Part shown: positions 39,084-48,846 of the stretch, piece after piece
How positions within the stretch are numbered: position 1 is the first letter of the stretch
Layout: each line of letters begins with the position of its first letter
NCBI RefSeq assembly: GCF_017916325.1
Contig: NC_090151.1
Coordinates: 253,001 to 317,000, forward strand
Source: Leishmania martiniquensis
Lineage: Eukaryota > Euglenozoa > Kinetoplastea > Trypanosomatida > Trypanosomatidae
DNA length: 64,000 bases
Direction of reading: 5' to 3'
Program-made: the position numbers and the translations under genes
The notes under the pieces: generated by a model
Seen by the model: only the letters and a program-made list of their open reading frames with translations
Told to the model about the DNA's origin: nothing
The model's database searches: none

Positions 39084-40384
39084 CGTCTCCAGAGGTGCCA
39101 CAGGAGGGGCGGCGCTGAGGTGAGTCCGTCGGGAAGTGAGACGGTGAGTGGTGAGGTGCCAATGCAGAAGCGTCCGAGGGCGCCAACGCTATTCTGCCCG
39201 CTCGGCCTGTGAGCGGTCTCTCTCTCTCCTCCTCTGTCTGTGTGTGTGTGTGTTTGGGGAGGAGGGGGCGACGGCGCGACAAAGATGAGAATGAGAGAGA
39301 GAGAGTCGCGCGCGGAGACGGCAAAAGGGGGAAGGGGGCCGCGTCGGTGACGTCATGAACGTAGGCGATGCGTAAAACGCACGGCGCCGCACAATCAGAG
39401 GTGTCGATTCCGTGGGCGGTACAGCAACCGTTCAAAAAAGGGGGAGAGAGGGCGAGAGGAGAGCACGCGGGAGATGGGGGAGGGGAGGAGTTGGCACCGT
39501 TTGCGCACACGCGACACTCTCACACGCGCATTGCGTCGTCTCCCACTCCGATGGGCGAACGGCGAGGGAGGGCGGGGAATGGCGCGGCGTAACGTTTGTG
39601 CGCATGTGAGCATTCGCGCTCAGACAAAGCATGAAAAATGTCTCGCTACTCCTCCTCGATGGGTAAAAAGTCGTCGCTTGGCTATCACAACCGTGCGCCA
39701 CTGCCCACGGTGGTTATAGCCGCGTCACCATCTCGAATACGTCTCCCGTAGTCCAAAGGGTGAAAGGGCAACTGCGAGAAGCGGCAGAAAGGCGGAGTGG
39801 GTGGGATCCGTCTCTCCCGCTCTTCAGGCGGCCGTTGGAGCCGTGACATCAGACTCAGCCACCAACACCGCCGTCAGTCTGGCAGCGATCACAAAGCAAG
39901 TAGCAGCTTCCCCACGCCCATCCACTTCTCTCTCTCCTCCCACACAGACACGCACCAATCACGGGTGCCGCCTATTCCTCACCCCGCAGGTACGCGTGGA
40001 GAAGGGGGCGGGGAAACCCGAAAGCAATGGTTGTGCGCGTAGCCGGTCGCCGTGTGTGAAGCACCTCTTGCAGAGGCACCAGCATCCGTTGGCATCCTCG
40101 GCACAGATACAGGACGAAAGGGCCGCTTAGAGCCTCATCCACGAGCTACGGATGGGGTATGCCCTCGACACGCCCAGGCGTCTTCTTGGTCAGCCTCCCC
40201 TTCCCCTCGCACTCTGAGCGCCCCCCTTCTCACCGCCCAGTCGCGCTCTGGCGGGCCCTGCGACTTGAGCGTTTCTCTCTCTCTGCTCCATTCGCATTGG
40301 GGCAAGGGGGACGGCCTCCTCCTCGGCTGCCGCTCATCTGTGGGCGTTTCCGCCCGCTTCGCTGCTCCCCTCCCACTGGAGCCC
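39084..40384. other. Intergenic spacer between transporter and chitinase genes
   Basis: About 1.3 kb with a TG repeat at about 39239-39252, GA tracts near 39290-39340 and 39435-39490, and the 3' UTR of the transporter gene from 39700 onward. A weak tract with an AG at 39116-39115 could be the chitinase splice acceptor. No gene is seen. Confidence 0.55.
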
Positions 40385-42649
40385 TTAGAGCGACGCCACG
40401 TAGCTCAAGCCGATGGAGGCCCACATGACCATTGACACGGTGCACAAAATGTACTGAAAGAAAAGCATTTTTGCCCACTCGTACGTCATGAACTGGTAGG
40501 CGTTGAACAGCAGTGTGCTGTTGATCGCGGTCGGCGCCGCAAGCTCCACCATGAGCACCATGATGAGCGTCTTATCCAGCGTGCCTGCCCCACCGAAGAG
40601 AAACGGCATTGTCTTGATGAGAGAGAGGATGAGAAAGAAGCTGAAGGTCGGGGAGATGAGCATGCGGAACGCGATAGTGCCCCAGACGAACGTGGGCCGG
40701 ACCCCGCGGAGCGTTAAGGTGCGCTGCACGCTGTCCAGGAACGTCTTCGTCTTCTTGGCGCCGTCGCGGTCATCGCTGTCGTCGTACTCGGTCATCGACG
40801 CCACGGAGGCGGCACTGGCACCACGGGGCATCATCGATGCAGGCAGGCGACCACGCTGCATCAGCGTCGACAGCGAAAAGGACTCGTGTGCGTCGAACGC
40901 CATCTCGTCGTGCTGCTCGTCGTACCACCTGGCATAAGCCTCATCCTCGCCGAGCAGCTGCCAGTCCTCTGGCTGCAGCGGGTACTCCGTGTTTTGCTCG
41001 GCGTGCCGGAGGCGCACCGGTGCCTGCCCAGCCGCTGGCCCCGCCGCGTTAGCCGAGGAGGACCCGACAAGGTTGCTGCCGAGCAGTAGCAGTGACGACG
41101 GAATCGACCCCTCGCCAATCAAAGAGATGGCGTCCATCACAATCTCCAGCGGTCCGCCTTCAAACAGCCCACGCACGGGAGGAACGATGCCGATAAAGAT
41201 GCCTGTCACTACGGCGAGGAAGGGAATACTCGTCATGAGCTTCTTGACGAGAGCCCAGGCAGCACGACCAAACTGGTGTGCCTTCTCCGACGCGGACTTC
41301 TTGTTAAGGGCCTTTATTTCGCTCTCGTACTTGACGCGAAGGAAGCCGGCAGCGGCCCAATCATACGGCAGTCGCTCCGCCGTCGCCATCGTGTATGCGC
41401 GCTCGGCAGCCGTGTTGGGGGACGTCACAGCGGATGGGCCAGGTATCCTGAACTTCTCAGGTGCGGGCCGCTTGCTGAGGATACGCGCGAAGCTTTTCGC
41501 CGTCTGTGTAAACGAGTTCTGTAGCGACGGGCCCGCGTCGCAGGAGTATGTGGCGGAGTGCGCACGGCAGACTGCGAAATCACCGCAGGTATCTGTGGCG
41601 GCCTCGTCATAGGCCTCCAGTGCAATTCTTCTGTCGTGGAAACTACTGCTGCCGGACGACGGCGCCGAGGTGGCGAGAGCGGGGCGGGCGGATGGGCGGC
41701 CCTCACACTCCGGACCGCCTGCCTCCGTCGCCCGGCTCTCATGGCCATCGACCTCGACGTCCTCCTCAGCGTCCTCCTTCTTGTCCGGCGCACAGTTGAT
41801 GAGCAAGGAGAGTGTCTGCGTAGCGGCATCGCATCGGGCCGCCATCCGCTTGTGCTTCTGCAGAATTTCGCGGATGAGTCGCTGCTTGACGACAGCCTTC
41901 TGGCCCGCCTCCACGAAGGCCGGGCACGCAGACCACAGGTACAGCATGTAACTGACGCTGAACACGAAAATGTAGGCGCCGCTGTGCGCTATGTCAATGA
42001 ACGGGACGGAGCTCGCGATGTTGTTCATGAGCGACAGAGGCAGCGTGACACCGTTCTGTGTCGAGCAGCCGACCCACGCGGCGTAGCTGTACCCAGCGTC
42101 TTCCTGCCGCTCGTCCGGCACCTCCAGCGCGTTCACGATCTCGCTCCCATCGACGCCGACCTCGCGAAAGTGCTCGCTCAGCACAACGGCCACATACGGG
42201 ACGCTCGTCTTTTTCTTCTTTTTCTTCGGACGCGTCCGCTGCGTCGTGGGCAACGAAGACGGCGTCCCGTCAGCGTTGACATCTTCGGGATCCACATGAT
42301 CATAGAGGAGGTCGAGTCGCACATCCTTGCGCAGCTCCTCGGGGATACCCGAGTACTTGGGGTTGGGCCGGAAGAACAGGTAGCCGAGGACGACACCCCA
42401 CACGAGGCCGCACACAATCGAGACGACGGAAAACATGACGAGAATGCTGCAGCGAATGAGCACTTCGAGATCGATCGATTTGGCCGTATTGGACAAGGTG
42501 AGGGATGTGAGGAGGACCATGGAGATCAGGTAGGCGAAGTTGCGCAGCGTAGTCGCGCTGTGCGGAATCGTGTTTGTGGTGAACACGCCGACCAGCACCG
42601 CCACGATCACCTTGCTGACGGCGATGAATGTCACACCAAAAATGTTCAT
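40385..42649 (-). CDS. PIN/auxin-efflux-carrier family membrane transporter
   Basis: The 754-residue polytopic protein belongs by pattern to the Mem_trans (auxin efflux carrier/PILS-like) family. Residues 1-95 carry three membrane segments. A basic loop with a Lys run follows, then a segment CSTQNGVTLPLSLMNNI that matches the family's broken-helix NxxxLP motif, and further helices ending near 255. A hydrophilic, acidic/Ser-rich loop of about 230 residues leads to the second bundle: IPFLAVVTGIFIGIVPPVRG, a helix ending SSLLLLGSNLVG, another insert, then RMLISPTFSFFLI and VELAAPTAINS, which match the conserved R..xxP and E.x.P positions. The two five-helix bundles suggest secondary transport of an organic anion, substrate unknown. 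The ATG at 42649 lies about 36 nt after the predicted splice site. Confidence 0.8.
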   Translation of the reverse strand: MNIFGVTFIAVSKVIVAVLVGVFTTNTIPHSATTLRNFAYLISMVLLTSLTLSNTAKSIDLEVLIRCSILVMFSVVSIVCGLVWGVVLGYLFFRPNPKYSGIPEELRKDVRLDLLYDHVDPEDVNADGTPSSLPTTQRTRPKKKKKKTSVPYVAVVLSEHFREVGVDGSEIVNALEVPDERQEDAGYSYAAWVGCSTQNGVTLPLSLMNNIASSVPFIDIAHSGAYIFVFSVSYMLYLWSACPAFVEAGQKAVVKQRLIREILQKHKRMAARCDAATQTLSLLINCAPDKKEDAEEDVEVDGHESRATEAGGPECEGRPSARPALATSAPSSGSSSFHDRRIALEAYDEAATDTCGDFAVCRAHSATYSCDAGPSLQNSFTQTAKSFARILSKRPAPEKFRIPGPSAVTSPNTAAERAYTMATAERLPYDWAAAGFLRVKYESEIKALNKKSASEKAHQFGRAAWALVKKLMTSIPFLAVVTGIFIGIVPPVRGLFEGGPLEIVMDAISLIGEGSIPSSLLLLGSNLVGSSSANAAGPAAGQAPVRLRHAEQNTEYPLQPEDWQLLGEDEAYARWYDEQHDEMAFDAHESFSLSTLMQRGRLPASMMPRGASAASVASMTEYDDSDDRDGAKKTKTFLDSVQRTLTLRGVRPTFVWGTIAFRMLISPTFSFFLILSLIKTMPFLFGGAGTLDKTLIMVLMVELAAPTAINSTLLFNAYQFMTYEWAKMLFFQYILCTVSMVMWASIGLSYVASL

Positions 42650-44274
42650 CTTTGCCGCGTCCGTACGTCCGGTGTTGCCCTCGCCTTTTTTGGGGGGAGG
42701 GAAGGTTCGCCCGTTGGAGGAGAAGAGAGAGAGAGACAGGGGGAAGCGAAACGACTTCAGAGGCACACACACACACACGCCTGTGCGTGTGTACGGATGT
42801 ACGGGTGAGTGTGTGCTTGTGTTTGGCTGATGCGCAATGAGAGCGAATAAGCGAGGAGTGAAGGTAGAAGGAGGGAGGGGGGAATGCGAAGCGAAACACC
42901 GCCAGCCGATGCCCCTCACACACACACACACGAGCTCAAGAAAAGCTCAGAAGGCGATGGGCAGAGACGTCAAGGGAAATGAGCAACAAAACGAGAGAAA
43001 CGGCAAAGAAAAGCGACCGAAGCGCACACGCACACACTTACAGCAAGGGGAGAGGGAGGGGGGAGAGCAGGCAGGCAGTCGAACAGGCCTAAGAATACGC
43101 CACTTCTTCTTCTAGGAGCACTTGTCACGACACGAGCCCCAGCAACGAAGAGACGGCCCCGAAACTGCGAATAGGTCTGCGAGTGTGTGTGTGTGTGCCG
43201 TTTGTGTGTGCCGTGTCCGCCCACCCGTCGGCTGACACATAGAGGAGTGAGTCTGTGTTACCGTCCACAGTAGAGGTCGAACGCGCTCACAAGCAGGTGC
43301 GAGAAAAAGATGTACGCTGACACTTGTTGCTACACGAGGATGAGAGACGGTGGAAGAACAGCAAGAGAGGAAGAGAGGGGCACCGCTGTCGAGGAGTCGG
43401 AGGGGTGTGATGGCCCTGTGAGAGGAAAAAAAGAAAGGGAAGAGGGGTGCATGAAGCGGTGGTGCGATATCAGCAGCGGCGGGTCAGGGGGAACGGGAGA
43501 GGAAGACAGTACGGGAGTGAGGGGGGAGAAAGGGAAGCAGTTCACATCGCTGACTTGGCAAAGCTGCATCGTGTCACGGGTCGATACTTCGTCTCGAGGG
43601 AGCTCATGAACCTTTCAGTCCAGGCGTGTGTGCGTGTGTGTGCATGTGTGTGCGCGCACACACCAACGCGAGATTCAGACCGCAAACGTGGGAAGCAGCG
43701 AGTGAAACGAGCGTCACAGAGAGTGATAGAGGAGGCGAGGTTCATATACTTTAAGCGCTGCTGCACCGTATCAGCCACGGGCGCCAGACGCCTCCCGCAC
43801 ACCCCATCGCACACACACACACGGACACACACAAGACTTAAGGCACAACCAACCCACCACGCGAAATCTATCGCTCTCTACCGCTCGTGTGGGCCCGATT
43901 TCCCTCTGAGGCGTCTGCCTGTGTACGTCTGTGTACATGTGTGTGTGGCGTGGCACGGCAGCCACGACCGATAGCGCCGCGTATTCGAGAACCAAGCACA
44001 CACGCGTACTTCACAAAAGGGAGGATGTGCAAGACTGAGCTCCGATAACGCGATGAGGAGAACTCGAGGGGCGCTCCCACGAAGAGAGCACCAAAGGCCG
44101 ACATCAGAAAAAGCGGCCGCCGTAGCCGAGGCTGCGGTCTCGGCTGAAAGGACAGGAAGGATACGCAGCCTATCCATCTCCTACTCCGCCTACCCACTTC
44201 ACACACACAGACAAAGATGCACGTACACACGCACGCATACGCGCACACGTCCACCGGCGCCTCCTCACTTGCCA
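42650..44274. other. Intergenic spacer upstream of the transporter gene
   Basis: About 1.6 kb with CA/TG repeats (42768-42780, 42918-42931, 43183-43196, 43627-43662, 43812-43834), GA tracts (42722-42737, 43050-43070) and the 3' UTR of the spermidine-synthase-fold gene. No coding region is supported. Confidence 0.55.
42685..42740 (-). promoter_or_regulatory. Predicted trans-splice acceptor for the transporter gene
   Basis: A CT-repeat tract on the transcript (42740-42712) is followed by the first AG at 42686-42685. The leader to the ATG at 42649 would be about 36 nt. The in-frame extension to 42931 lies upstream and is excluded. Confidence 0.5.
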
Positions 44275-46074
44275 TCAAAGACTACTGCGTTGACTCGGCG
44301 ACAGAGCTGCCCCTGTGAGGCGGCGCAACCACGAGCCCCAGCTTTGGGCGTGACTCCTACGCAGCATAGCCTCCTGAACCTCCTGGTGCCTAGCTTCAAG
44401 GAGCGCCGGGTGGCCGGCAGGCAGATACGCCTCCAGCCTGTACCTCTGCTCCGGGTTCAGCACGCTGAAGTTGGCCACGCTCACCTCACGCGTGATGTCG
44501 AACTGCATGCGGTCGGCTCCGTAATGTCGAATGTGCGCCCGCAGCACATCCTGAAACTCCTCCACCTTGGCGATGCTGCCGATGTTCGCCTTGCCGCGTG
44601 TGGCAGCATCTTGAAAGGTCATCAGAATCGAGTAGGGCGAGGTCACACAGTGAACCAGCACGACTGGCCGCCCTGAGAACGCCATGCGCCAGTTCTGCAC
44701 CATGTTGAAGACAAGCCCCGCATCTTTGTTGGGGAGCGCGAGGGCGATGCACCCATTGCGGCTCATGATGCTACGAATGTTGCTAAGAAACTCTAGACGC
44801 CCGTACTGTGTGCTCAGCCGCCCCGCGCCGTCAACCGCATCAATCAGCACCAGCCCGTACGGCTTGAACCCGGCTTCGGCCGGGTTGCCGTTGGCTGTCA
44901 TGGCGGCCTGGTGCCGCACGTAATCGACAGGGTCGCCGATGTGCACCGTGAGGTTGCTCGACTCCTGCAATCCAAGAAATCGCTTGCACAGCCGCACCAG
45001 CGCGCCATCCTTCTCCACCACATGCACGTTAAAGTTTGGGTAGCACGTGCTTAGCCACCGCGGCATCTCGCCCGAGTGCATTCCAAGCACCAGCGTCTCA
45101 ACAGGTACCTCCTTCACAAAGGAAAAGCGCCGCGGCAAAATCGCTTGGGCGGGGTCGCGCAGCACATGCACCGGCCCAAGAGTCAGCATGAGCTTGCGCG
45201 CGTACTCCTGCTCGAGGTGGCCGGGGTAGGGGACGCAGTTGTTCTGTGTTGTCACCCCTTTGCATTTCATGATGCCGTGTATCACCTCTTCGCCTTGGCC
45301 GGACATAAATTGGAGGTAGTCAGTGGCTGACATGGTCTTCTCCACCTCCGCTGCGGTGGGGGGAGATGCGCTGGCTGATGGGCCGGCGGAAGCAGCAGCA
45401 GTCGCAGTCGCAGCCACCTCCCCAGGGCGCATCATGGACTTACGGCCCAAGACGCTGCTGCTGCTCGTTTGCGCCCACTCAGTTGGCGAGGAGCCTTCGT
45501 ACCCCACCGAAGAGGACCCAGCTAGTCCACCCTGTGCCGGGACGTAGTGCACGCTGCGGTAGTAAACGTCGTCTCGAAGCCTGGGGTCGAATTCAGAAAG
45601 CTCGAGGCAGACAATGTCCACCTCTCCAGAGGGGTTGGCCGCAGACGGCCGCTCGTGCAACTCGCTCGTCTCACTGAAGAGCAGCTGCGGGCGGCGCATC
45701 GCCTCCTCCTGGGCCTCGTTCACTGACTGCGGCAAGAACAAGTTGCTCGCAACGCCCTCGACATCTGATGCGCGGCTGCCGGTGGCAGAGACGCCGGCTT
45801 GGGATTGGTCGGCAAGCCCCCAAAAGACGTTGTGCGCTGGCACAAACGGGACACGCTGGATCGGGCGGCACTGTGCCAGCTGCTCCTGACGTGGCCGCAC
45901 GTAGTGCTCGGTCACTCGCCATGCCAAGTACGAGAAGAATACGCCGGAGGCAAGCAGCACATACGGCGAGGCGAAGCCCTTGTCGAGTTGCTCGAAGAAG
46001 AACTCAGTGGTGTGGTGGGCGTACTGCCGCCTCGCGTGCTGTCCAACGAGAAACTGATGCGACGGCAGCGGCAT
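44275..46074 (-). CDS. Membrane-anchored spermidine-synthase-fold methyltransferase-like protein
   Basis: The 599-residue product starts at the ATG at 46074. A single hydrophobic helix at residues 37-54 (SPYVLLASGVFFSYLAW) probably anchors it in a membrane. Residues 60-290 are largely low complexity. From about 320 a Rossmann-type SAM-binding domain appears: ETLVLGMHSGEMPRWL as motif I, an acidic strand end NVHVVEKDG, NLTVHIGDPVDYV, then YGLVLIDAVDG and a helix plus GCIALALPN. This order matches spermidine synthases and METTL13-like methyltransferases. The Asp-rich polyamine-binding loop of true spermidine synthase is not apparent, so a methyltransferase or non-enzymatic role is more likely. 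The C-terminal helix is Arg-rich. The substrate is unknown. Confidence 0.6.
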   Translation of the reverse strand: MPLPSHQFLVGQHARRQYAHHTTEFFFEQLDKGFASPYVLLASGVFFSYLAWRVTEHYVRPRQEQLAQCRPIQRVPFVPAHNVFWGLADQSQAGVSATGSRASDVEGVASNLFLPQSVNEAQEEAMRRPQLLFSETSELHERPSAANPSGEVDIVCLELSEFDPRLRDDVYYRSVHYVPAQGGLAGSSSVGYEGSSPTEWAQTSSSSVLGRKSMMRPGEVAATATAAASAGPSASASPPTAAEVEKTMSATDYLQFMSGQGEEVIHGIMKCKGVTTQNNCVPYPGHLEQEYARKLMLTLGPVHVLRDPAQAILPRRFSFVKEVPVETLVLGMHSGEMPRWLSTCYPNFNVHVVEKDGALVRLCKRFLGLQESSNLTVHIGDPVDYVRHQAAMTANGNPAEAGFKPYGLVLIDAVDGAGRLSTQYGRLEFLSNIRSIMSRNGCIALALPNKDAGLVFNMVQNWRMAFSGRPVVLVHCVTSPYSILMTFQDAATRGKANIGSIAKVEEFQDVLRAHIRHYGADRMQFDITREVSVANFSVLNPEQRYRLEAYLPAGHPALLEARHQEVQEAMLRRSHAQSWGSWLRRLTGAALSPSQRSSL

Positions 46075-46947
46075 GGGCACGGACTGCCTTGTGTGTGTGC
46101 GCGCGCGTGTAGGTGCCTGCTCGGTAGTGCTCCGTTTTTCTTTCACTTCTCTCCTGTCAACGGCGGAGGCAGAAAATGGATGGATAGAGTGAAGACATCG
46201 AGCCGAGAGGAAGGGGGAGGGGGGCAACGTGGGCTCACGAGGCGGTAAAGCGGCATTCCCACAGAAAAAGGAGCACGCACGCACGCACAGACTCCGAAGG
46301 TGGCGTGCACACTAACAGAACGGCATCCCTGCATGCGCCCCCGAGACGGCCCCAAACGCTTAGATGGGAAACTGCCTAAGTGAGGAAGAGGAACGACCGA
46401 GCAGAGCGTCGAGAAAAGGCGGAAGGAAACCTTCAGACGCGAGAAGGCGCCACGTTTAATTTATTTTGGGGGGAGGAGAGGAGGGGAAGTGGGTAAAGGT
46501 GAGTCGAATGGGCGGGCGATTGCACATCCAACGGCGGCGTAGCAGGCAGACAGGGGTGTGAGCGAAGGACTGCTTGGCTGCAAGCATGGAAAGGCGCTGA
46601 GTGCGTGTATGACAAGAAGGTGGAGCTGACACGGTTTCAGCGGGGCTCCTCAGTGCGCCGCAGTGTTCAGAAACGGCGGCCGCAGACAGCGGTCCGAGCG
46701 GGGTTCGTGGGAAAGACGCTGAGTGCAGAGCAGGCTTCACCGGCGGATGCGCGTGTTCGCAACGCACACGACAGTGGCGCCTCCCTCATACATACACCCT
46801 CATGCGCGGTAGAGAGAGCGTTCGGCTCCACAAGAAGAGCAGGGCCTGCATCACACGGCCCCCCTCCCCTCCACACAAGCACACACACACACACACGCAC
46901 ACACGCGCGCAGCAACGCCGGCTCAAGTGCGCCCATAGCCTCTCGCG
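46075..46947. other. Intergenic spacer between EF-hand gene and methyltransferase-like gene
   Basis: About 0.9 kb. It holds the acceptor of the methyltransferase-like gene, an ACGC repeat near 46275-46290 and a CA repeat at about 46878-46895. No gene is seen. Confidence 0.6.
46154..46176 (-). promoter_or_regulatory. Predicted trans-splice acceptor for the methyltransferase-like gene
   Basis: A pyrimidine tract on the transcript (46176-46158) is followed by AG at 46155-46154, about 80 nt before the chosen ATG. Confidence 0.35.
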
Positions 46948-48846
46948 TCAGCGCCTTGGAGTGAACGCAAAGTTCGCTGGTGCGGATGCACTGCCGCGGC
47001 AATCCTCAGGACGTTCACCTTGCAGCTCTCGAGAAGCCTCGAAACGCTTACCATGCGTTCCGTGCGCTGCCGCAACGCGCATCATTCTGTTTCTCTCAGC
47101 TCGTGTCCCAATGGCATGCTCAGGACTCACGCGACTGAAGTGGCAGGCGCCTGAGAAGCGAGTGGCATCGTCCTCGCTGCTGCGAATCCTGCCGCCCCGA
47201 TCCCTTGTGGAGGTGGTGGAGTGGGAAAAGAGGTGGCCGAAAGGCGCTACCGTCGGAATCTGTGCGCCTAGGCTGGGGTGCCTGTCTGAGCAATGACCCC
47301 TTGACGAGGCTTCCTGGCGCAGGAGTAGCGCGTGAACCGCGCGGCAGAGCAACTGAATCACCTCGGGGTACTCAACACCGAACGATACCCACTCACCGTA
47401 TGAGATACCGCCATCTCGATCTTTGTCCGCGTGTCGCACGACGTCGCTCCAGGTCCAATGCAGCTGCGCATCCAGCTCTGCCGTCACGTTCATGACCGTC
47501 CATGGGACGGGTGTGCCACAGACGCTCACCGAAGTGTGACTCGGGCGAGGAAGAAGAGCGGCGGCAGCAGAAGTGGAAGTGAAGCAGGAAGCGAGGAGAT
47601 GGAAGTCCCGCAAGAGGATGTACTGCCGTCGCCCTGCGCCGCCCTCCTGAGGGTCCAGGTGCACCAAAATGTCGAACAGCAAAGCCAGGCGATCGCCGAG
47701 ATGGGCGTACAGGTTACCGCGGCCGCCCTCGCCGCTGAGCAGGAGCGCGAGCCAGTCTGGGCTCAAGTGCGAGAGAAAGGCACAACAATCCTCGCGCAGC
47801 CGTGGCGAGGCCGACTGTCGCCGCGATGGTGATCTTTTCCGGCGTTGCGCTTCCACAGAAGTACGGCGCTCCCAACGAGGGGGCGATGACGCGGTGCGCA
47901 CAAGGCCAGAGATACCCTGCCGAGCAGAGAAGCGGGGGGTGGAAAGAGAGGAGGGCGGGCTTAACCTGTCCATCCCTCGGGATGCTGCCCCTGCTGTGGG
48001 CGAAAGGGCTGGCCAAGCTGAGGCACCGAAGGCAGCCACGCAGAAAGGGGGCAGGGATGAGGAGCGGCGATGATGGTTCGATAAAGACGGCGGCACACGC
48101 GCTGGGCGCCGTCTGGCAGCAAAACGGTGCGTCGCATCCTCACCGCTCCGCAAACTTGCCCGCGTTGGCGAGGGAGAGGGGCACTCAATGCGGCTGAAGC
48201 CTCTACCCATGTCTTGCCCTGTCTGACGAACGCAGTCTTGAGCAGCGGCGGCGCAGTCCCAGAAAAGGCGCTGCTGCGGCTCTGGAATGGCCCCTGGGGG
48301 GTTGGGGTAGCCCGACGTCTGTTGGACGCCGGTGCCCTTGGGCAGGCTCACCTGCTCCTGCGAGCCGGGGGAGGCAGCCTCATGCACACGTGCCTCTCGT
48401 GCAGGGAATGCGGAGAGCGAGAAAGGGAGGGCCGAGTTCGCGGCTGTTCTCCCGGGTTTAGTCGCCCCAAGGCGCTGCAGAGGGCAGAGGCAGTACACCT
48501 GCACCCCCGAGGTAAGCTGAGAACCGCTGTAGAGCGGCTCCCACTCATGGGTTGCCCTGTTCAGGTAGACCAGTGACTCTACAACATACATGGCCGCCGG
48601 CACTGCAATGCGCGGGCTCGATTCAGTGCGAGCTCTAGAAGGCGCTGTAGTGCTGATGTCGTCTCCCCTACCCTGCGTCGTTGCCGACCATGGGGAGCGC
48701 CGTGGCCAGCGATCACCCCGCCCTTGCAGTGGCAAAATCGTCTCCGCAACCGTGCAGAGCTGCTGAAGAGATGGGCGGTGCGGAAAGGCCACCTCAATGT
48801 TGCGCCTGACGCCTTCCACATCACCAGCGATGCGCAAAATGAGCAT
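46948..48846 (-). CDS. Putative cytoskeletal protein with BILBO1-like N-terminal domain and a C-terminal EF-hand
   Basis: The 632-residue protein starts at the ATG at 48846, downstream of a predicted acceptor near 48985. The first 120 residues follow the pattern of the ubiquitin-like N-terminal domain of the trypanosomatid flagellar-pocket-collar protein BILBO1: an initial beta strand, NIEVAFPHRPSLQQLCTVAE, and after an insert SLVYLNRATHEWEPLYSGSQ then VQVYCLCP. The middle is Arg/Ser/Pro-rich. A helical C-terminal region carries one textbook calcium-binding loop at residues 474-485 (DKDRDGGISYGE, with Asp at 1, 3 and 5 and Glu at 12). An earlier segment near residues 400-440 may be a degenerate partner EF-hand. 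The long coiled coil of BILBO1 is absent, so this is a relative, not the orthologue. A cytoskeletal role is inferred from the N-terminal domain only. Confidence 0.55.
   Translation of the reverse strand: MLILRIAGDVEGVRRNIEVAFPHRPSLQQLCTVAETILPLQGRGDRWPRRSPWSATTQGRGDDISTTAPSRARTESSPRIAVPAAMYVVESLVYLNRATHEWEPLYSGSQLTSGVQVYCLCPLQRLGATKPGRTAANSALPFSLSAFPAREARVHEAASPGSQEQVSLPKGTGVQQTSGYPNPPGAIPEPQQRLFWDCAAAAQDCVRQTGQDMGRGFSRIECPSPSPTRASLRSGEDATHRFAARRRPARVPPSLSNHHRRSSSLPPFCVAAFGASAWPALSPTAGAASRGMDRLSPPSSLSTPRFSARQGISGLVRTASSPPRWERRTSVEAQRRKRSPSRRQSASPRLREDCCAFLSHLSPDWLALLLSGEGGRGNLYAHLGDRLALLFDILVHLDPQEGGAGRRQYILLRDFHLLASCFTSTSAAAALLPRPSHTSVSVCGTPVPWTVMNVTAELDAQLHWTWSDVVRHADKDRDGGISYGEWVSFGVEYPEVIQLLCRAVHALLLRQEASSRGHCSDRHPSLGAQIPTVAPFGHLFSHSTTSTRDRGGRIRSSEDDATRFSGACHFSRVSPEHAIGTRAERNRMMRVAAAHGTHGKRFEASRELQGERPEDCRGSASAPANFAFTPRR

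Noticed and set aside
41558..42808. Plus-strand open frame of 416 codons
   Set aside because: It is antisense to the PIN-like transporter, His/Arg-rich shadow composition, no recognisable motif.
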